A stretch of DNA of 64,000 nt from Labia minor (lineage: Eukaryota > Arthropoda > Insecta > Dermaptera > Spongiphoridae). Every line of letters begins with the position of its first letter. Position 1 is the first letter of the stretch. Below the pieces are notes generated by a model. That model had not been told where the DNA came from, did no database searches, and saw only the letters and a list, made by a program, of their open reading frames with translations. Positions 1 through 11,577 of the stretch are shown in pieces. Location of the stretch: assembly GCA_963082975.1 (NCBI GenBank), contig OY720345.1:1997001-2061000 (forward strand). Direction: 5' to 3'. The position numbers and the translations under genes are program-made.

Positions 1-97
1 TGCGGATGCATGCACGAACTAATTGAGAAAAAAACCGGCCGGCCTGGCACCATTTTTAAAATCTATTTTGAATGAATGAGAGCGGGAGGAATGAAAA

Positions 98-253
98 AAT
101 TATGAAATTTTTAAGTTAAGTGAAAAATTATTTATTTAAAGCTAAAACAGACATTTCAGAAATAAATTTTTTTTTTTTTAGAAAATTGCTTAATTGTTGG
201 TCTTATCACAAAATAAATAATTTTTCACTTAAGTGAAAAATTTCATAATTTTC
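98..253. repeat. Short inverted repeat (hairpin or MITE)
   Basis: The arm ATGAAATTTTTAAGTTAAGTG followed by AAAAATTATTTATT near 100-140 returns as its reverse complement near 216-253. The spacer is about 75 bases, AT-rich, with a T run. No clear target duplication was found, so it could be a MITE or a simple palindrome. Confidence 0.55.
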
Positions 254-419
254 ATGGATATAATAAAAGAATAATGTTGTATGTGGCATATTTATTTGAA
301 AATAGATTACAAAATATCATTAACAATAATGATGTTTATCTCATTTGTAAACAAATCCTTTATACATATTTTTCTTTAAACACCTTATATAAAATTTCTG
401 TAAAAATAAAATAATAATA

Positions 420-742
420 ATAATAAAATACAAAAATAAAATTTGCACAATTTTTGAATTAAACAATAATGTTAATTTTATTTATAAATCAACCCTTTTC
501 GCATGCATTTTTTTAAATCTTGGTATAAAATTACTCACATAAATAAAATTTTCACAATTGTTCAATTATACAATAATAATATAAAAATAAACTTTATTTT
601 ATTTATAAATCAACCCTTTTCGCATGCATTTTTTTAAATCTTGGTATAAAATTACTCACATAAATAAAATTTTCACAATTGTTCAATTATACAATAATAA
701 TATAAAATAAACTTTATTTTATTTATAAATCAACCCTTTTCG
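420..742. repeat. 120-bp tandem repeat, about 2.5 units
   Basis: The motif TTTATAAATCAACCCTTTTCGC recurs at 481, 602 and 722, a spacing of 121 and 120 bases. The two complete units are almost identical. A diverged partial unit precedes them from about 420. The third unit breaks off at about 742, inside the last exon of the THAP gene, and supplies its stop codon. Confidence 0.85.
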
Positions 743-1096
743 CACCTAGATAGCACCTAGGGCCATGTTTGTATATGGAGAGGAAAGGGGCTTTTTCCTC
801 CTGTGAATACCGGCGGGACTTTTTGGACCGATGGAAATTTTTAAGGATGGATAAAATAAAAGTTGAGAGAGGAGCAGGGAGATTATGGATATCATTAATA
901 TTTTTAAATGATTTAGGGAAAAGGTCACATTCTTTTGCTTCCCTACATTTTCTAGCAATTATATTCTTCCTCACTCTATTTTGCTTCAATAGTCGCTTGA
1001 CCTCGGTGAGCCTTTGGTACAATCTTTTCTTCCTGGGAGATAAATATTTTATCCTTGAAGTATTCAGATGGTGTAGGCGTAAGTCCCGCTGAACAC
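723..1096 (-). CDS. THAP gene exon 5 (basic helix, P-like motif, stop)
   Basis: Begins after TTTTTGCAG and ends at TAA. It contains the basic coiled region and the RRYSQEEKAPF motif. The last residues (AKRVDL) and the stop are read from the tandem repeat unit, so the original carboxyl end has probably been lost. Confidence 0.66.
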
Positions 1097-2013
1097 CTGC
1101 AAAAATTAATTAAGTTTAAAAAAAAATTCAAAAGAATTAATAGAGAAAAGCCTAAGCAAAATAAAAATTTATTTTAAATCATTATAAAAAATCTATTTAA
1201 AGTTAGGAGAAGATTAATGAATTTTATTAAAAAATATAATACATACTTCTCACAGGGCTGGATTCCTTGCCGGCCAAGCCCAAACAATCTGATAGTGAAA
1301 TATTTGCCGCTAAAAAAAATATTAAAAAATTATTTTCTATTATTGTTAAATTATTCATTAGAAAACAAGATTAAATTTTAAAACAAAATGTTAGACCAAA
1401 GATACACATATATAAATCATATATATTAAAATTCCAAAAAAATTAAATTGTTCTTAAAAGATTATAAATATAATACTTACATGTCCCAGGCGTGGATTGC
1501 AAAAGATTAGCCTCCTCTGAGGTCAATCCCAATACATCTGATTGAATAACACGTGTTCCTAAAAAAAAAATTTAAAAAAAATTAAAAAAAAATGTTTTTC
1601 GCAACCTTATATATTCCATTATTAAATATCACATAACCTACCATCTTGATTTATATTCATGGGTATCTTTCCACGAACTAATTTGTTCTTTTCAGGTGTG
1701 CAGAAATCAGAATCATTAAAATGAAGTTTACACACCCGAAATTTTGTCATTTTACTATAAGATAAGCCAAGCAAGTCAAGCCTGTCCAGTTGTTTTATCC
1801 ATTCTTCTCTTAAAATAAAACACCTTGGAAAATAGAACAATTGTCCTCGTTCTCCTAAAGGCAGAGAATTTGTAAAACAATTCTTCACAACACAATCGAA
1901 AAACTGCAAAATCAAAAATTTATTTATATATACATATATTATATAACTTTATAATGTAAAATAATCATCAATAATAGTAAAATTATATTAATTAAACTTA
2001 CTCTAGGAGTCAT
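723..2013 (-). CDS. THAP-domain protein, five exons, 262 residues
   Basis: A minus-strand gene joined from exons 2013-2002, 1903-1642, 1558-1481, 1309-1247 and 1096-723. All junctions are GT-AG and all phases agree. The product begins with a THAP zinc finger: MTPRFFDCVVKNC gives the first Cys pair (C8, C13), W39 sits in LREEWIKQL, and VCKLHF gives C62 and H65. GKIPMNI closes the domain like the usual AVP-type motif. THAP domains bind DNA and occur in host transcription factors and P-element transposases. Exon 5 has a basic helix (SPRKKRLYQRLTEVKRLL) and then RRYSQEEKAPFLSIYKHG, which resembles the segment after the THAP domain in P-like and THAP9 transposases. No catalytic core follows; the frame stops inside the tandem repeat. 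The start was chosen as the ATG just before C8. It may be a domesticated or truncated P-like transposase. Confidence 0.72.
1247..1309 (-). CDS. THAP gene exon 4
   Basis: 63 bases between TTTTTTAG and GTATGT. It codes a linker with SLSDCLGLAGKESSP, weakly similar to exon 3 (SDxLGL), so exons 3 and 4 may be old duplicates. Phase 1 at both ends. Confidence 0.62.
1481..1558 (-). CDS. THAP gene exon 3
   Basis: 78 bases between TTTTTTAG and GTAAGTAT. It codes a linker that includes SDVLGLTSEEANLLQ, with no recognised domain. It enters and leaves in phase 1. Confidence 0.65.
1642..1903 (-). CDS. THAP gene exon 2 (zinc finger)
   Basis: Acceptor TTTTGCAG, donor GTAGGT, 262 bases. It carries the whole C2CH signature: CVVKNC, FYFPRC, LREEWIKQL and VCKLHFNDSDF. 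Confidence 0.8.
2002..2013 (-). CDS. THAP gene exon 1 (start codon)
   Basis: Codes MTPR, then the donor GTAAGTTTAA. The same frame stays open upstream to about 2151, so a longer amino terminus is possible, but THAP domains normally start within a few residues of the first zinc cysteine, which favours this ATG. Confidence 0.6.
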
Positions 2014-2159
2014 ATTGCACGCAATTGGACAGCGACAGATCACGTTACGTATGCCTGGTAGAGATATTTTGAATGGGACGCGTCCAGCTATGCACGTTGT
2101 CGACCAGTCTGTTGTTAAATGTTTTCGGGTGTTTTCGGATAACCGAAACAAACCGAATT

Positions 2160-2794
2160 AAAATTAAGGCCAGCAGCAGCAGCAGCGCCTCGAGTGGTGT
2201 ATGCATTGTCACACTGGAAATTTCTCTGCCGTAAGAGAGTACCCCCCTGGTGTAAGGGAAGCGACTTCATCTGACTAAGTGAGAACAAAATACAAGGATC
2301 ATCCAGTGTGCGAGAAAGCTGTGCCTGCCCTGAGATGACGACATGATACCTTGAGAAAAATATCCAAGAATCATCTTACTTGAAGTCCCTGTGTTCCCCG
2401 AACTCATTATTAATTTGAATAACAGCTATAAGTAGTCGACTATCTATAAAAATAATTGCAATTATTCTATAAACTCAATTCCATTCAATTTATACTCCTC
2501 TTAATTTTTTACGGTACCGTTAAATTTATTCAATTTCTAATTAATTTCATTATTATCAATTGTATCAAATAATTTCTTCTATTCTTAGTAAATAAATAAT
2601 TTTTAGTTGTAATTTAAATAAGCATTGAACCTATTCAATTTTATTATTTCCCATATCAACCTACGCGGATTCAATAACCCTGTATTATTCTAAATTAAAT
2701 TCAATCCAGAGTGCTACCAATTAATTAAACTAATTTCATAACCCATTTTTTCTCTTATTAAAATATCCAACCCTATTTTATCTTATACACGACA
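2160..2794. other. Upstream region of the THAP gene, no other gene seen
   Basis: Holds a short CAG run (2171-2186) and a stretch of normal base composition (2200-2400) with no usable reading frame, then AT-rich DNA. On the minus strand this is where the THAP promoter would lie; no TATA box or other site could be assigned. Confidence 0.4.
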
Positions 2795-3152
2795 ATATAT
2801 TATATTTAAATTAAATTATAAATTAAAATTAATAAATAATATTTATTAAACCAGCGCGTATTTGGCTCTTTGTTGATGGCACCACGTCACGTGTTGGCGC
2901 GTGATATGCAGTGTTAAAAATTTAATTCCGATACTTTCAGCGATTCAATCAAGCTGAAATTCTATACTAATAGCAGTTTTATACAATTTTTAATCATGTG
3001 AAAAATTATAAAACATCTATCATTATTTTTACGGTCAGTTTAGAGGAAAAAAAATCAAAACGTGGAAAGTAATGATCCACTTCCGGTTGAGCTACATTTC
3101 TCAAAAGTTGATAGAAAATTGCGATTTTTTGAATAATGGCGAGATAGTAAAC
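2795..3152 (+). repeat. R1 repeat, partial copy
   Basis: Shares AAACCAGCGCGTATTTGGCT, CACGTGTTGGCGCGTGA and TTTTTACGGTCA with the full copies at 25362-25971 and 30831-31443. Its start is diverged and its end stops at GGCGAGATAGTAAA. Confidence 0.75.
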
Positions 3153-3239
3153 AAAATAAACCACTTTGATTTTAAATTACTTTAATTATTAATTTAAATA
3201 TAATTATATTTAAGATATTTTCTTTTAACGCTATAATCT

Positions 3240-3465
3240 AAAATACCGGGACCCCGAGCCTCGGCTCGGTACTTAAGTTAAAAAAAATGATTCATTATTA
3301 TTGGATTTGGCTGGTAATATTAATACCTGGGACACCGAGCTCTCGCTCTACCCTTTAAAAAATATTGATACACAATTCTTTAATTATTTATTACAATTAT
3401 TAAATGTTACACATTTGCATCAATCTGATTAAAATTAATGAACTTGTGCTCCTCAATAATACATA
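3240..3465 (+). repeat. R2 repeat, partial copy
   Basis: Contains the hairpin CCGAGCCTCGGCTCGG, then ACCTGGGACACCGAGCTCTC, and ends near CAATCTGATTAAAAT and CTCAATAAT. The same series occurs at 42356-42700 and, inverted, at 28345-28672. Confidence 0.75.
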
Positions 3466-4244
3466 AATATATAATATATAGGTACATATATTTTTTTTCT
3501 ATAGTGTTTTTTTGAAAAACTGTTTAGCGCCCCAAGTGGTTATAAAACAAACTAAAGACAAAAAAACGTGCTTTGCAGCTTTTCGGAATTAAAAAAGCAA
3601 AATTGGCAGTCGTGGGACTGGCCGACAGAAGTGAAAACTTCTGCGTAAGAAATTTTAAAACAGACGAAATTCGCGCTATTTCACGAGAAAGATGAATTTC
3701 ATATGCATGTATATATATATAACTTATATATTATTTTAAACATATATTTTAAACAAATTTGTAACTTATATTTATATATATATAAATACACAACTTTGTT
3801 TAAAATATTGCAATACGAACTGTTTTATAATTCTTATCTCTAACATATAAATATATATTTATTCTGTGAAGTTCATTTCGTATAATTTTGATTATATATG
3901 TATATATGAAATGAACTTTACATAATAAATATATATTTATATGTCAGAGATAACAATTTATAAAACAGTTCTAATGACAATTCAAATTTCGCGCTCTGTT
4001 ATAAAAAATTCTGAAAGCAGACGGAAGGTGCGCTGGCTTCATGGTGTTGGTCACGCTCACGCGAGTTCTATACTTTTCCCCATCCCGCAAAAGTGCTCAA
4101 CGCCGCTAAAGAAGTTTTCACTTCAAAAATTATTTAATATTTGGAAATATATCTGACTTATAGAAAAAATGAATATTAATTAAAGAAAGAAATTGTTTTT
4201 AAAATATCCTGAATAATATGTAACAATTTTCAAGATAGAAATTT
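3466..4244. other. Unassigned segment with AT-rich palindromes
   Basis: Around 3690-3945, AT-rich blocks (GAATTTCATATGCATGTATA; ATGAAATGAACTTTACATAA; TAAATATATATTTAT) recur in both orientations, which suggests a degraded foldback. Two less AT-rich pieces flank it (3570-3660, 4005-4130); the second shares GCCGCTAAAGAAGTTTTCAC in reverse with 46600-46620. No gene was recognised. Confidence 0.4.
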
Positions 4245-5005
4245 ATTACAATATTACAATTATTAACTGTTGCATCATTGCATCAATCTGATTAAAATGA
4301 ATGGAACTTCGGGTACTCAATAATAATAAATAAAATAATATTAATAAATATATTAAATAATATTTTATTGAAAAAATATTAAAAATTATAAAACTATCTA
4401 AAACTTAATTAATAAAAGAACAATGAATAAATAAATATAGAATAGTAATTTATTAAAAAGTAAACAATAGATAAAAAGAAAAAAAAATAACAAAATCATT
4501 ATTTTCATTTTTAAATAACGATTCACCCGGCGAGTTTCGAACCGACGAAATCCACTCGTTAAAACATCTCTCTAGCCTCTGTACTATATATGTTTAGATA
4601 AAAATTTGTCATTTTTTTACTGTCTTAGCAGTATTTGATGTTTTTTATTTATTTTTTTTTTTTGAGAGAGATTAATAAATATCTATATATATTTTATTAA
4701 AAATAAATATTTTTAATTTTATTTCGAAATTAAATAATAAATTTTAAAATATTTTAAATAAAAAAAAATATTAATACAAATAAAAATGGATGCCAATTTT
4801 GACGTTTTCCATATATAATTTTCAATTAAGAAATTAATAATGAAGCTGAATGTTTCAAGAGATATCATCAATAAAACTTAATTTTTCTTTATAAATACTA
4901 TATCTAGTGTAAATTTGAAAAAAATCGTTAGAGCGGTTTTTGAGAACCAATATATATAGATAGATAGATATATACAATTTTAGCTAGCATAATAAGATAA
5001 GATAC
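4245..5005 (-). repeat. R2 repeat with tRNA-like box, inverted relative to 26280-26900
   Basis: The reverse complement of the block at 26280-26900, including AACGAGTGGATTTCGTCGG, a B-box-like GGTTCGAAACTC and the end CAATTTTAGCTAGCATAATA. The box suggests a tRNA-derived SINE head on a long AT-rich body. Confidence 0.65.
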
Positions 5006-6470
5006 AATAAAATAATAGAAATAATTTCAAGAAATTCAAATTTTTTAAACATGTTATTATAATATTTTTTTTTCTCGTTCTTTTGCGCATCAAATCAAAA
5101 ACTTTTTTACATTCAGAAAATTGATTATCATTTTTTTTTATATATAAAATGAAGTTTTAGTTGTAAAAGACGGGTTTTCATAGAAATATATCAATATATT
5201 AATTTATAATATATGTAATAATTAAATCTCTTTCTATTTATAATCTATCTATTTATTTTTTCTTGTTTACTTTTGTTATATGTTTTATTTCAATAGCTTT
5301 TATTACATACCTACATGGTTTTTGTTGATGAAATGGAATGCATCTACGACATTATTCGAGATTTACTTGTATTTAATTTAATTTAATATTTTTAATATAC
5401 ATTTTATTATTATTATTATTATTATTAAATTCGAATTGTTATGACTCATAAATTATTCAATTTTAATTCATTTCCAATCAATTGAATCTTTTTTAATCAT
5501 GAAAAAACCATTTATATTTTCCAGTTCGTTTATCTTTACAATTTCACGAGTTAAAAGGAAAGTAAAAAAATCGACAGAATAGGATGATTAATAGGGATAA
5601 CAAAAGCTATTCATTCTATGACCTTCGCGTCTTTTTAAACAAGATTCTTCTAATATTTTATACTTCGGAAAAATTAAATCACATATGAAGTGACAAGCTA
5701 AATAAATTAGATTTGTTTATTAACAGACTTTAATCATAATAATTTTGACTTTTCTATTTCTTTCTTTCTTTTTGTAAATTAAATTATCATTTAATCATTG
5801 TTTTAATCTTTTGAAAATATACAAATAATTTATGTATATTATTTTATTAAAAAAAAAACAATCTATTTTAATTAGCAGATTTTGTTGTTTTAAATAAATT
5901 ATAAACAATTTTGTCTACGTATAAAAAGTAATATTATAAAAAATTTCTTCGATAAATCAATAAATATACTTATTTTAATATATTTACACAATAAACAATA
6001 TTATATTAATGTTATAAATTAATTCCTAATAGTGTTGTTATTATAATAGTACTAAATAAAAAAAAAATCCTATTTACTCAATAGATTAATATTTTAAACA
6101 AGCAAAGGTATCAACTAAAACTCCAAAACAAAATAACACACTGTTTGGTTAGGTTATTATTGTTAAACAGTGTAAGAAAGTGTAAACGAAATGTTTTAAT
6201 AACATTTCCCTTATAGTATGAAATAATTATATGAATTATATGAAGAAATTCAAATAAAAACGAAATAAATAAGAAAATTTTATAAATAATAAATATGGTC
6301 AATTAAAAGGAAAATTTGTAAATTCTTTCAGTTTAATAAATATTATTATAAATTATAATTATTATATATTATAAAAAGTAAGTATGTATGTATGTATCTG
6401 GTATATATTATTATTTAATATTTTAGTTGAGATTATTATTATATTTATGTTTTATTTTCAAAAAATCAAG
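5006..6470. other. AT-rich interval, nothing recognised
   Basis: Simple-sequence DNA including a (TTA)n run near 5406-5428. All reading frames are short and low in complexity. Confidence 0.5.
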
Positions 6471-6674
6471 GTGTCCATGAAGATTCTGGGACATTTCTCG
6501 CCAATTAACCGCCTGATGATTCTTTGCCTGACGAGAGTGTAGCGCATCCGTCGATCGAATGGGTGGTCCAAAACGGGCAGCAGCCGGCGGCAAACGACAT
6601 GCAAGTCCTCGAAGGGGTACCAGCCCCGGTAAATTTACTGGTAACAGCACTCTACCACGGTCCAGGGGATCCGA
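6471..6674 (+). pseudogene. Possible coding exon with an in-frame stop
   Basis: A markedly GC-richer island lies between an acceptor-like TCAAG and a strong donor (CCGA, then GTAAGT). The frame after 6509 is open for 55 codons and looks protein-like (DESVAHPSIEWVVQNGQQ; VLEGVPAPVNLLVTALYHG). The same frame upstream reads VHEDSGTFLAN and then a TAA at 6506-6508. The product is not recognised. It may be a dead exon, an exon whose true acceptor lies at 6534-6537, or a sequence error. Its exit phase does not fit the first kinesin exon at 33655. Confidence 0.45.
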
Positions 6675-6831
6675 GTAAGTATCTCTTTATTCATTTTATT
6701 TTATAAAAAAAAAAAATAAAAAATTGTTTAAAACAATTATAAAATACATATTTAAAATTATTTGTAATTAAATGTACAATACTTATTTTTATATATTACT
6801 ATAGTTTAGTAGTGGTGAAGGAATAATAAAA

Positions 6832-7307
6832 TAAGTTGAGACCTGTCGCCAGGCTCAGAACCGACCGACCGACGGTTTGAAATAAATTAAATTCCACAGC
6901 TACAGCTTTATCTTATATCTATTATATTCATTTAAATTATCTAAAATGCATTAAATTTGTAAAAAAAAATCTCCTCGTGTGAAATTTAGTGTAAAAATAA
7001 CCCTTCCCTTTCTATCGTCGATCGGTAATACTATCACTTCCGGTTTCCAGATATACACCAAAAGTTGATCAATTCATTATACTAATGCATTAAGTAAATA
7101 TACCAAATTTTATTAAAATCCGTTGAGCCGTTCAACCTGTACACATCTATACGGACGGACGGACGGACAGACATGATGCTAAAAATACTTTTTTCTATTA
7201 ACAAAATGTATATAGGTATGATTCGTGGAGATATGTAAAAAAACTTCACATGTGAAATTTGGTGTGCAAACAATATCTACCTTCCCTTCTTATCGTCGGT
7301 CGGTAAT
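6832..7307 (-). repeat. R3 repeat, monomer copy
   Basis: Reads from GACCTGTCGCCAGG and ACCGACCGACGG through CCACTTCCGG and a GACGGACGGACGGACAGACA run to ATCGTCGGTCGGTAA. It corresponds in reverse to 28789-29412. Confidence 0.75.
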
Positions 7308-7740
7308 AAAAACAAAAGTTAACTTTTTGTTGACAATAAATTGTTTAAATAATAACGCATCTATTTTGGTATAATTAATATAATATATTATTAAAGACGA
7401 TTGTAATTATAATTATTAATCCGAAAAATATACCATTTATTTATTTTTTTTTTTTTAAATTTCTAACTACACATATAAGTAATACATTTAGAAAATTAAA
7501 TCATTAAACGTAGATAATCATGTGAAATAGAATGTGAATTAGCAATTAGATAATTGATAATATCAAGTGAAGGTTGTTATCAATTCAGGGAATCCCTTTT
7601 GTTCATAATGTAATTAATTACAAATGAATATATAAATAAAATATCATTATTATAAAAATGATAAATGCAGTTAGTCTTAGGCATTTTATGATAAATTTTT
7701 GACTGAAAACATTTTTTTAATAGGTATAGGCTAAAGTATA
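7308..7740. other. AT-rich interval, nothing recognised
   Basis: No reading frame, repeat end or RNA gene could be supported here. Confidence 0.45.
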
Positions 7741-8091
7741 CAGTCGTTGGCCCCCGAAACAATTCATTGGCCCTCTATCACTAAAACACAAATAATATGA
7801 GATTTTTATTTTAAAAATTGCGCTATTACATGCAACTATGGTTATGTAATCGTTTGTTGTATGGTTGTATAATCACTATAGAACACTTAGCCCAATAACT
7901 GTGTTTTTTAGGATTGTTTTTTTAAAAAGTGCTTATTGAAAATGTCGTGAGAAAATGATTTTTTTTTATTCATCAAAATGTTCATAGTATCTGCAATAGT
8001 TGTGCAAACCTAATTTGATACAGATTGTTCCGCAATTTGCCCAGATTTGCATTAAAGACTGCTAGGAGTTGCTTAAGGGAGCCAACGACTG
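7741..8091. mobile_element. Tc1/mariner-type MITE
   Basis: Terminal inverted repeats CAGTCGTTGGCCCCC (left) and GGGAGCCAACGACTG (right, as read on this strand) are flanked by TA on both sides (7739-7740, 8092-8093). CAGTCGTTGGC at a TA site is typical of Tc1/mariner-type ends. The 351-bp body has no coding capacity. Confidence 0.75.
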
Positions 8092-8543
8092 TATGCTCTT
8101 TTCCCTATACATTAACTTATTTACTTGCAAACTATATTAGTAATATGGTAAGAAGTTAAATTTCTGGTCACAATAGTTTAATTTCTTCAAATCATTTGTG
8201 TATAAGACACAAAATCAAACGTTCTTTTGGGCATATTCTCCCGATATCATTCATGAATGTTGTTGACAATTGTACAATTTATAACAAGTCACTAATCATT
8301 TCATTCTGTTTAACCAAGCACTCGCAGATAAAAATCATTTTTCAGGATTTCTTATAGCAAATCATCGGGATGTATTACTTTTTAAAATTAAATTCACTTT
8401 GGAATTCAAGTTGGATTTTTAATACACAATAAAATAAAATGAATAGAACAGAATAAATAAAATCAAACTATTAACAATATTTACAATTGCATCTGTGCAT
8501 AACATTTGTTTTTATTTTTATTGAAGTAAATTTGTAATAATTA
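8092..8543. other. AT-rich interval, nothing recognised
   Basis: No gene or repeat boundary could be supported. Confidence 0.4.
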
Positions 8544-8735
8544 AAGGCGCCACAGGGTGAGAGGATAGCGAAGCTGCCTGACATTCTCGTGGTCCCGGGT
8601 TCAAGTCCCAGGGCTGGCAAGGGAATTTCTCTAAACGGGGTCTATGGGATCAAAATTGAGAAAGCTACTTGATAGCGCCTCCGATCAAGAAAATCAAGGT
8701 AAAGGTTGATAGAGCCCGTTCTACTGATCATAGTG
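8544..8735 (+). repeat. tRNA-derived SINE
   Basis: A polymerase III B-box, GGGTTCAAGTCCC (8597-8609), lies about 45 bases after an A-box-like stretch in GGTGAGAGGATAGCGAAG. The tail continues through AAGGGAATTTCTCTAAACGG. No intact cloverleaf forms, so this is a SINE head and not a working tRNA gene. Confidence 0.6.
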
Positions 8736-8879
8736 TAATGATATTTTAGGGCAGTAAGGTATTTTAGTAAATGAGAAAATTTTTATAAAATCATAATATT
8801 GAACATTTTATTTATATTTTAAGTGTGTTGTATAGATATATAAAAAAAAGGTTTGTAGGATTAATATTTAGGTGTATAA

Positions 8880-9375
8880 TTGGTCGCAACAAGGGTGTAA
8901 TGGTAGCACTTTGGAAGAGGGAATCCAACTTCAGGGTGTTTATCTTTCTGGAAGGGTGGAGAAATGTTTTAAGCGATGTGAGGAGAACAGATGAACTGGT
9001 GGTGAAGGCGCTTGTACAGGTGGTCCCGGAGTGACACAGCGCTGGACCGGGTGATACTGGGCTTCGGTCCGTCTATTGATGTCCTCAGCCCATGTTTCTG
9101 GACTCTGTCAGGACCCCTCGTCGACCGCTAAGGCGCGCTCCTCCTCTCCCGTCGAACTCTCTCCTTGGACTCCCCGTTGACGACTGACTCTCGACTGCCT
9201 AGGCAACCGCTTGCCTGCGGCCAGCTCTTCCCCTCTCTTCTCATAACTTTTATGGTTCTCCAGGCTCTCAGCCAATCGGGTGTTCTAATTCGGCTCCGAG
9301 TCGGGAAGGATTTGATTTTTTGACCTGGCTTAACAGGGCTTCGTTGGAATTTGGATTTATATTTTGGTTTCATAT
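8880..9375. other. GC-rich anonymous segment
   Basis: Much richer in G and C than its surroundings, especially 9030-9360. No frame matches a family I recognise; the 69-residue plus-strand frame ending at 9034 shows no domain. It may be part of an LTR, a LINE or a non-coding exon. Confidence 0.35.
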
Positions 9376-11320
9376 TAATATGACCAATTCCAGAGAATAT
9401 CCTAATTTTTATTTCATTTCATAGGAAATTCTCTAGAAATAAAATTCTCCAGAATCGATACCATTTACTAAAATATCACTTCAATAGGTCAGCTAATTGA
9501 TATAACCGATTTGATAGGTGTTGTCCTTGCGTAGGACGTAGAGGTTTTTTTTTTTTTGTGTTTATTTATAAAACTTACTTACACAATTCTCTCTTTTGTA
9601 CATTTTCATATTTTATTTAATACTCAAACTAACAGCTAAATCTATCAATCTTATGAAATTGATATCAATATGTGTAGAACCTTTTGATGAGATATTCCCT
9701 TCATTAAGATAATAAATACATCTCTATGAAATAATGAAGTATTTACTTTTTTTTTTCTCAATCTAATATAATAATAAGCATTCTCTTTCATTTAATATCA
9801 TATTTTTTAAATAAGTAATATTTAAATAATGTATAAACCCATTGAATATATATAATAATATTAATAAATTATTATCAGAATAATAATAAAAAAAAATGTT
9901 TTTAATAATGATAATTTAAATTAAAGAAAAATATTTCGGAGAACGATAATATATACATACTTTATAGGATTGAATTCGACTGTTGACTGGTGAATGGTTA
10001 AGTTACCTATCATTCATTCCCTTCCATGTTATCATTCTTCAGGTCCAAACAATAAGATTCTTTAAAATATTTCTTACAAAAACCAAATGTATTTTAAGAA
10101 ATAAGTTAACCTAACGGTAATTTTTTCAAACATTTAATTTTGAATTTAAATCTTCATTATAAATATTAGCGTTTTTCATTATTTTACTTTATGAAAATAT
10201 TTCATCTTTATTCAAAAATTTCAGCAAAATTTAAAAAATTGATAACTTCAATTCCTATTTAATAGAATTATAAAAATGTATTCAATATCTTATCTGATGT
10301 CATAATATCTTTTAAATTAAATATTTTAAAATATTATTATTTATTATTTTACAATTATATTAGTAACCTATAACGTATAACCAATATTAAAAAAAATAAA
10401 AATAAATTCCTAAAGTAAATGTACTTATATGAATAAATAATTATTATTTATTTTTATATGATATAAAAAATATACAACTAACCACAATGTGGACAACGAA
10501 TACTTATATAATAAATGCAAAAAAACTAATAAATAAATCAATATATATTATAAATTTCAAAAGAAGATCACACTTTAATATTCCATTAGGACATCGAATA
10601 TAGATTATTGAATTGATAATAGTTAATTGTAATCTATTAACTATTTTAATAAAACAGTGATGATTCTTCTGTATTATATATTTAATATGATTTATTTTTC
10701 TCCATTACTTACTTTAAGTAATCAAATAATTTCTCTCTTTCTTTCTTTTTTTTTTTTTTTTTGTTTTAATAACATCAATTATCGAATTTTTTAATGCTTA
10801 CTTGAAAAATTTAAATGCTTTCTTATGAATTCATAATTATGTGACAAAGTTTTTTTTTTGTCTTTTTGTTTTACGTAATATTTTCTCTCAATACTTTATC
10901 TATAGAAATCGATTAGGCAAGGTGCGTGCCAATAATTATTTAAGTTTGACTTTTCTAAAATTGAAAAAGATCTATAGATATTAAATTTTTATTATGTTAA
11001 AACTATCTAAAGACAATTTTCACTTAATATTCCTTCAAATATCTTTCAAAAGAATTTACTTGTTATTATAAAATAAACTATAATAGAAAAATACGCGTAG
11101 ATGATTTTACAAATTCATTAAAATTACATTAAATAAAAATTAATTTTTTCCCAGTAATTCATAAATTATATTTATGGGACAATTATTATTATTATTATTA
11201 TTATTATTAGATAAAATTTCAAAATAGAAAAATTGAATAAGTATTTTTTAATATTTAAATCTTAATTCATAATTTTGATAATAATGTGAAATTATTGTTT
11301 GAATGTAAATTTATAATTAT
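9376..11320. other. Long AT-rich interval, nothing recognised
   Basis: Simple AT-rich DNA with poly-T and (ATT)n runs (10748-10762, 11179-11208). No convincing coding frame and no element ends. Confidence 0.5.
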
Positions 11321-11577
11321 ATATAAAATGGATGTGGCTATTTATACATACAGTATGTATACGCAAATGGCTATTTATACATACAATATATATAAGAAAT
11401 TAGCTATTTATGCATACATTTTTTAAACTACAGTTTATTTTTATCAATTCAAATCGATACCAATGACAATTTGTTTAATAAGAATATAAATAATGTAAAT
11501 AAAATATTAAAATAACCGATAATTATACATTCTGACTTGTAAAAATAAATTAGTTACTAAAGCAAATCTCCAAACAG

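Noticed and set aside
769-1092. Plus-strand 107-codon frame
   Set aside because: It is the shadow of exon 5 of the minus-strand THAP gene, which has a domain, splice sites and consistent phases.
1939-2151. Longer amino terminus for the THAP protein
   Set aside because: The frame upstream of 2013 begins at a TTG, has no ATG before the chosen one, and does not look like a THAP start; THAP domains begin just before the first cysteine pair.
6471-6674. Use of this island as the missing KIF12 first exon
   Set aside because: It ends in the wrong phase for 33655 (needs two carried bases), the frame holds a stop, and no kinesin motif is visible.
8597-8609. tRNA gene
   Set aside because: The B-box is good, but the surrounding sequence does not fold into acceptor, D and anticodon arms, and the AT-rich tail suits a SINE.
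8825-9034. 69-codon plus-strand frame as a gene
   Set aside because: No domain, AT-rich start, no splice signals; kept only as part of an unexplained GC-rich patch.
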